A stretch of DNA of 8,485 bases. Source: Clostridia bacterium. Lineage in GTDB: Bacteria > Bacillota > Clostridia > DSM-8532. Where the stretch lies: the NCBI GenBank assembly GCA_026418215.1, contig JAOABT010000176.1, positions 1-8,485 on the forward strand. The letters are read 5' to 3'. Below the pieces are notes generated by a model. It searched no databases. It worked only from the letters and a program-made list of their open reading frames with translations, and was not told the DNA's origin. Below, one piece after another: positions 5,232 to 8,485 of this stretch (positions are counted from its first letter, which is position 1; every line of letters starts with the position of its first letter). Both the position numbers and the translations under genes were made by a program.

Positions 5232-6197
5232 TTAGCATCCAGTATTACGCAGCAGAAATTCTGTTACCTCAGCTTGAGTTGGTAAAGAACTGATTGCGCC
5301 TTTACGCGTAATCGTTAATGCAGCCACTGTATTGGCATAGGCTATGATTTCTAATGCCCGCTCTTTGATTGGCTGTAAAAGACTAAAATCTTCCGTGACT
5401 AATTTGTAAAGCAAGCTGCCGATAAATGCATCTCCTGCGCCGGTTGTGTCCACAGCCTCCACGCATATTCCCGAAACGGATACACTGAAATCTCTTGTAT
5501 GAAATTCGGCGCCTTTTCTCCCCTTCGTAAAAGCAATTGCTTTTACATCGCCCTTAAAAAGTGATGCTACTGCTTCTTTTGGATTTGATATTCCTGTAAT
5601 AAACTCAAGCTCCTCATCACTGATTTTCAGGATGTCAGCATAGGGAAGAAATTCAATGATAGCCTTTCTGCAATCCTCAGGGCTCTTCCATAGGGGCAGG
5701 CGGACATTGGGATCAAAGCTAACCAGGCCACCCTTGGCTTTAATGGCTTGAATGGCTTTTTTATGTGCAGACTTAATCGGGGCCTCTATGAGACCAACCG
5801 AACCGAAATGTAGGATGTCACTCCTGCTAAACCAATGATCCTGAATCTCGTGTTCGGAAAGAAGCATATCTGCCCCGGGATTTCGATAGAAAGTGAATTC
5901 ACGGTTCCCGTCATGCTTAAGGCTGACAAAAGCCAATGATGTATTGGCCTTGTTGGTATAAAGGATACGGCTCGTATCAACGCCGCACTGCGCCATAGTT
6001 TCTGTCAAAAATGAGCCAAATGCATCTTCGCCCAGCTTTCCGATGAACGCACTTTTACCGCCAAGCTTTGCTATGGCACAGGCCACATTGGCCGGAGCAC
6101 CTCCGGGGGCTTTTATAAAAGAATTTACATCTTTCAGAGGAAGGCCTTTCTGTTCGGGTATAAAATCGATAAGTGCTTCTCCCATGGTAAATATCAT
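5232..6197 (-). CDS. PfkB-family sugar kinase, probable fructokinase
   Basis: This 321-residue kinase is predicted to phosphorylate fructose (or a related ketose) with ATP in the cytoplasm after uptake by the adjacent transporter. Start ATG 6197 has a good GGAGGA site (6209-6204). The first PfkB signature is at 32-53 (GGAPANVACAIAKLGGKSAFIG), FDPNVR at 161-166, and the second signature DTTGAGDAFIGSLL at 250-263 with catalytic base D256 in the GAGD anion hole. The sequence NREFTFYRNPGAD (98-110) and the PNVRLPLW segment resemble bacterial fructokinases (ScrK type) more than ribokinases. A 2-keto-3-deoxygluconate kinase or another PfkB specificity remains possible. It lies 54 bp after the MalG-like permease gene and 90 bp before the lacI-type gene on the same strand. 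No terminator is visible in either gap, so co-transcription is likely. Confidence -1.
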   Translation of the reverse strand: MIFTMGEALIDFIPEQKGLPLKDVNSFIKAPGGAPANVACAIAKLGGKSAFIGKLGEDAFGSFLTETMAQCGVDTSRILYTNKANTSLAFVSLKHDGNREFTFYRNPGADMLLSEHEIQDHWFSRSDILHFGSVGLIEAPIKSAHKKAIQAIKAKGGLVSFDPNVRLPLWKSPEDCRKAIIEFLPYADILKISDEELEFITGISNPKEAVASLFKGDVKAIAFTKGRKGAEFHTRDFSVSVSGICVEAVDTTGAGDAFIGSLLYKLVTEDFSLLQPIKERALEIIAYANTVAALTITRKGAISSLPTQAEVTEFLLRNTGC

Positions 6198-6251
6198 ACG
6201 CTTTCCTCCATCCTTAGATTCAATTTCTTATTTTACAGAATAGAAGCTCGC

Positions 6252-7079
6252 TTATTTGATAGACCCCTGCATAACACCTGCAATAATGTGCTTCTGCATA
6301 AAAACGTAAATAAAGATAACAGGCAGAATCGTCATCATGAGTCCAGCCATCAAAAGCCCGTAATCAACCGTATAGGTGCCGAAGAAATAAAAGGTTGAGA
6401 GCGGCAGTGTCCTTTCGTTAGGTGTCTGGAGAACCAGGCTGGGGAGTAAAAAATCATTCCAAATCCACAGGATATCAAGAATAGCGATGGTCATGGTTGT
6501 AGGCTTCAAAAGCGGCCACACAACGGCGAAAAAGGTTCTTAACTGGGTGCAGCCGTCAATCATCGCAGCTTCTTCCAATTCCAAGGGAATGCTCTTAATA
6601 AAGCCGTGATAGATGAATACCGCCAATGACGCACCAAAACCCAGATACATAAAAATCAGAGATTCCTTGCTGTTAAAAAAGCCTATGCCGCCATATACCT
6701 TGACCAAGGGGATCATGATGGCCTGAAATGGAATGATCATGGAAGCTACCATACTGATGAAAATAACCTGGTTGATTTTCCACTTCTTTCTCACCAATGC
6801 ATAGGCGGTCATAGATGAAAAAAGGGTTATGACTACAATGCTGATGCTAGTAATGATGAGGGAGTTTGTAAAGCTATTGACAAACTTCATTTTATCAAAG
6901 GCTGTGACAAAGTTTGAGAAATTCAAGGTGGTAGGCAGAGCCAGGGGATTCTCAAGAAATTCCTTGGTTGATTTCAAGGAGTTGTACATGACCATGATAA
7001 AGGGGGCCACAAAGAATATCAGCGCCAAAATAAGTAAAAATGCTTTTACAATATTGACAATAAGCTTTGTACGTTTCAT
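6252..7079 (-). CDS. Sugar ABC transporter inner-membrane permease, MalG-like
   Basis: This 275-residue integral membrane subunit belongs to a carbohydrate-uptake (CUT1) ABC importer. Hydrophobic segments lie at about 10-32, 72-96, 104-126, 138-160, 193-212 and 240-262, matching six transmembrane helices. The cytoplasmic EAA loop that docks on the ATPase is EEAAMIDGCTQLRTFFAVVW (169-188). The WNDF block (207-210) and the terminal QKHIIAGVMQGSIK are typical of MalG-type subunits. ATG 7079 overlaps the stop of the upstream permease by one base (TAATG). Its ribosome site GGAGG lies inside the end of that gene, so the two are translationally coupled. The partner is the MalF-like protein immediately upstream. 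Confidence -1.
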   Translation of the reverse strand: MKRTKLIVNIVKAFLLILALIFFVAPFIMVMYNSLKSTKEFLENPLALPTTLNFSNFVTAFDKMKFVNSFTNSLIITSISIVVITLFSSMTAYALVRKKWKINQVIFISMVASMIIPFQAIMIPLVKVYGGIGFFNSKESLIFMYLGFGASLAVFIYHGFIKSIPLELEEAAMIDGCTQLRTFFAVVWPLLKPTTMTIAILDILWIWNDFLLPSLVLQTPNERTLPLSTFYFFGTYTVDYGLLMAGLMMTILPVIFIYVFMQKHIIAGVMQGSIK

Positions 7080-7966
7080 TATGCCTCCACCTCCATCTTC
7101 TTACCAAAGTAGATTTGGGTTACTGTTATAACGGCTATGAGAATGAACAGGATGAAGGCCTCAGCCTGACCTATCCCGTATTTTTGAGCCAAAAAGGCTT
7201 TCTCATAAACGTGCATAGATATCAGCTGCGTACTTTTGAACGGACCTCCTTTAGTAAGGGAGAGGTTCACATCGTAAACCATGAAGGACCGCTGGAGGGT
7301 TAGGAATATGCATATGATAAAGGAAGGAATCATGAGCGGGAGAATGATATGCAAAAAGCGTTTAATTCCGCGAACCCCGTCTATGCTTGCCGCTTCAAGG
7401 ACTTCCTTGGGAACATTCATAAAACCCGCTATATAAATAACCATCATATAACCCGAATACTGCCATACCGTAACCAGAACAAGGGCCCAAAAAGCTGTGT
7501 TGGGCTTGCCGAGCCAGGAGGAAATCAATAAATCAACGCCGTAGGTTTTCCCGATAAACGTAAGAATATTAGAAAATACAAAATTCCAGATAAGGCCCAA
7601 TATGACGCCTCCAACAAGGTTGGGTGTGAAAAAGCCTGCTCTCAGTAAATTTTGTCCGCGAATACCGCTGGTCAGGGCATAAGCGAGAAAAAATGCAATG
7701 AAATTGGTAAAAAGAACTGTAAAAAGCACATAGCGCAATGTCAGCAATAATGACTTCCAAAACTCTTTGTCCTGAAAAACCATTTTGTAATTTTCAAATC
7801 CAGCTGCTGAATATGCTTTGGATATACCATCCCAGTTTGTAAACGTCAGGTATATACCGAATATGAAGGGAACGATAATAACTGCGATAAAAACAAATGT
7901 TGTCGGGCCGCAAAAGATTAAAAATGTTTTCAAATCGTCCAGCACGTGCTTGCCTTTCCTATTCAT
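7079..7966 (-). CDS. Sugar ABC transporter inner-membrane permease, MalF-like
   Basis: The protein has 295 residues from ATG 7966, chosen because AAGGTGG (7980-7974) sits 7 nt before it. A GTG at 7972 would add two residues but is only 1 nt from that site. Six hydrophobic segments are visible (about 15-42, 72-100, 112-135, 157-182, 206-225 and 268-287). The EAA loop EAASIDGVRGIKRFLHIILP (191-210) would contact the shared ATPase. The start LIFCGPTTFVFIAVIIVPF and the segment NLSLTKGGP (234-242) are characteristic of CUT1 permeases of the MalF/UgpA/LacF type. It is about 100 bp downstream of the binding-protein gene, with a strong hairpin between, and is coupled to the MalG-like gene. Substrate cannot be read from the sequence. 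Confidence -1.
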   Translation of the reverse strand: MNRKGKHVLDDLKTFLIFCGPTTFVFIAVIIVPFIFGIYLTFTNWDGISKAYSAAGFENYKMVFQDKEFWKSLLLTLRYVLFTVLFTNFIAFFLAYALTSGIRGQNLLRAGFFTPNLVGGVILGLIWNFVFSNILTFIGKTYGVDLLISSWLGKPNTAFWALVLVTVWQYSGYMMVIYIAGFMNVPKEVLEAASIDGVRGIKRFLHIILPLMIPSFIICIFLTLQRSFMVYDVNLSLTKGGPFKSTQLISMHVYEKAFLAQKYGIGQAEAFILFILIAVITVTQIYFGKKMEVEA

Positions 7967-7973
7967 TGTCACA

Positions 7974-7980
7974 CCACCTT
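7974..7980 (-). promoter_or_regulatory. Ribosome binding site deciding the MalF-like start
   Basis: AAGGTGG on the minus strand, one mismatch from the ideal AAGGAGG, lies 7 nt upstream of ATG 7966 and only 1 nt from the alternative GTG at 7972. It supports the ATG. Confidence -1.
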
Positions 7981-7994
7981 ACTATTCTTATTAT

Positions 7995-8033
7995 GAATAT
8001 AACGGATATGTATAAAACCTATCCGTTATATTC
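7995..8033 (-). promoter_or_regulatory. Strong intercistronic hairpin between binding-protein and permease genes
   Basis: GAATATAACGGATA (7995-8008) and TATCCGTTATATTC (8020-8033) form a perfect 14-bp stem with an 11-nt loop, extendable by two more pairs including a G-U. On the minus strand it begins about 30 nt after the binding-protein stop codon. No T-run follows, so it does not look like a classic intrinsic terminator. By analogy with malE-malF intergenic structures, it probably protects the 3' end of the binding-protein mRNA so that this subunit is made in excess over the permeases. Partial termination remains possible. Confidence -1.
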
Positions 8034-8063
8034 GTTACGAGCTATTATCCACCCTTTTGTAGT

Positions 8064-8485
8064 TTATTGTACGGTCTTCCAGTATTCTTTAATCTCCTCT
8101 GCAAGAGCTGCACGATCACAATAATTGCTCAAGTATTTCTGAAGAGATGCACCAACCTTTGACCAATGGTCTGCCGGCATTACAGTGAAAGCATCTATAG
8201 CCGATACGGCTTTTCCCTCAGCCATGTAAGCTACGATGGATTGGCCCAGAGGATCCGCGATAGGAAGCGTGATATTCTTGAACGCAGGAACCAGATTCAT
8301 CTTGTTGACGATGGCATCCTGGCCATTCTTTTCATAAACAAGCCAGTTTAAGAATTTCTTCGCGGCCTCCTGCTGTTCGGGAGTGCTTTGTACTTTGTCA
8401 ATGGCAACAAATTTGGAGGGGAATGCAACGATACTGTTGTTTCCGAAATCTGATGCATTGTCACTCATAGGGAATGGTACAAACC
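8064..8485 (-). CDS. Extracellular solute-binding protein family 1, C-terminal part (partial, runs off right edge)
   Basis: The open frame enters from the right edge and ends at TAA 8066-8064, giving 140 complete residues. A Met codon at 8468 is internal: the frame continues upstream as FVPFP before MSDNASDFGNNS, so it is not the start. The segment FVPFPMSDNASDF, then FPSKFVAIDKV, then QEAAKKFLNWLVYEKNGQDA and MNLVPAFKNI, is the typical C-terminal lobe of family 1 sugar-binding proteins, which pass sugars to MalF/MalG-type permeases. The missing N-terminus, about 270-300 residues in this family, should carry a lipoprotein signal. It is the first visible gene of the operon that includes both permeases, the kinase and the regulator. 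Confidence -1.
   Translation of the reverse strand, partial: FVPFPMSDNASDFGNNSIVAFPSKFVAIDKVQSTPEQQEAAKKFLNWLVYEKNGQDAIVNKMNLVPAFKNITLPIADPLGQSIVAYMAEGKAVSAIDAFTVMPADHWSKVGASLQKYLSNYCDRAALAEEIKEYWKTVQ

Noticed and set aside
7067..7303. Plus-strand open frames inside the permease genes
   Set aside because: They lie opposite clear CUT1 permeases with EAA loops and have no convincing ribosome site or family resemblance.
7345..7370. cre-like catabolite control site around AAAAAGCGTTT
   Set aside because: It lies inside the MalF-like coding region and misses conserved positions of the cre consensus.
7995..8033. Classic rho-independent terminator between binding-protein and permease genes
   Set aside because: The stem is perfect but is followed by ATAATAAG on the minus strand, without a T-run.
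8064..8468. Treating the Met at 8468 as the start of a 134-residue protein
   Set aside because: The frame stays open to the window edge, and the residues before it continue a typical binding-protein C-terminal lobe, so this is an internal Met.

Overview
The window looks like a chromosomal segment of a Gram-positive, Clostridia-type Firmicute of moderate G+C. The grounds are strong AAGGAGG-like ribosome sites, a perfect consensus housekeeping promoter on a tRNA gene, a CCA-encoding tRNA, and a clostridial-style sugar ABC operon with a PfkB kinase and a LacI repressor. The species cannot be named from sequence alone. Every intact gene reads on the minus strand. The only plus-strand coding material is two decayed transposase fragments.

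Layout from left to right. Positions 1-900 hold the N-terminal amidase half of a glutamine-dependent NAD+ synthetase (nadE) that runs off the left edge. A tRNA-Gly(UCC) follows at 1010-1083, with its own terminator and promoter. Positions 1155-1485 contain no host gene but carry the left part of an IS30-family element: leader repeats, a Shine-Dalgarno-sequestering foldback and a frameshifted, truncated transposase start. Positions 1531-2145 encode a small protein with a starch-binding-type module (CBM25/53-like) joined to a highly basic, Lys/Ala/Ser-rich, histone-H1-like tail with an AT-hook-like motif. It has its own promoter and terminator and is the most unusual gene here. Positions 2280-3476 encode a class I SAM-dependent methyltransferase of the Methyltransf_32 type. 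Positions 3489-4140 hold inverted and direct repeats and then an IS1380-family transposase remnant with a frameshift and both ends missing.

Positions 4164-8485 form a sugar uptake and catabolism cluster. In transcription order it is: solute-binding protein (C-terminal part only), MalF-like permease, MalG-like permease, PfkB-family fructokinase-like kinase, LacI-family regulator. The two permease genes overlap by one base. A 14-bp perfect hairpin without a T-run sits between the binding-protein gene and the first permease gene, where it could stabilise the binding-protein mRNA. No ATPase gene is in the cluster, so a shared MsiK/MalK-type ATPase is probably encoded elsewhere. The inferred job is import of a fructose-containing or similar sugar, phosphorylation by the kinase, and feedback control by the LacI protein. 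The substrate is not proven by anything visible here.

No CRISPR array, prophage, rRNA or obvious defence system is present. The best candidates for something undescribed are the carbohydrate-binding/basic-tail protein and, less strongly, the structured repeats beside the IS remnants.
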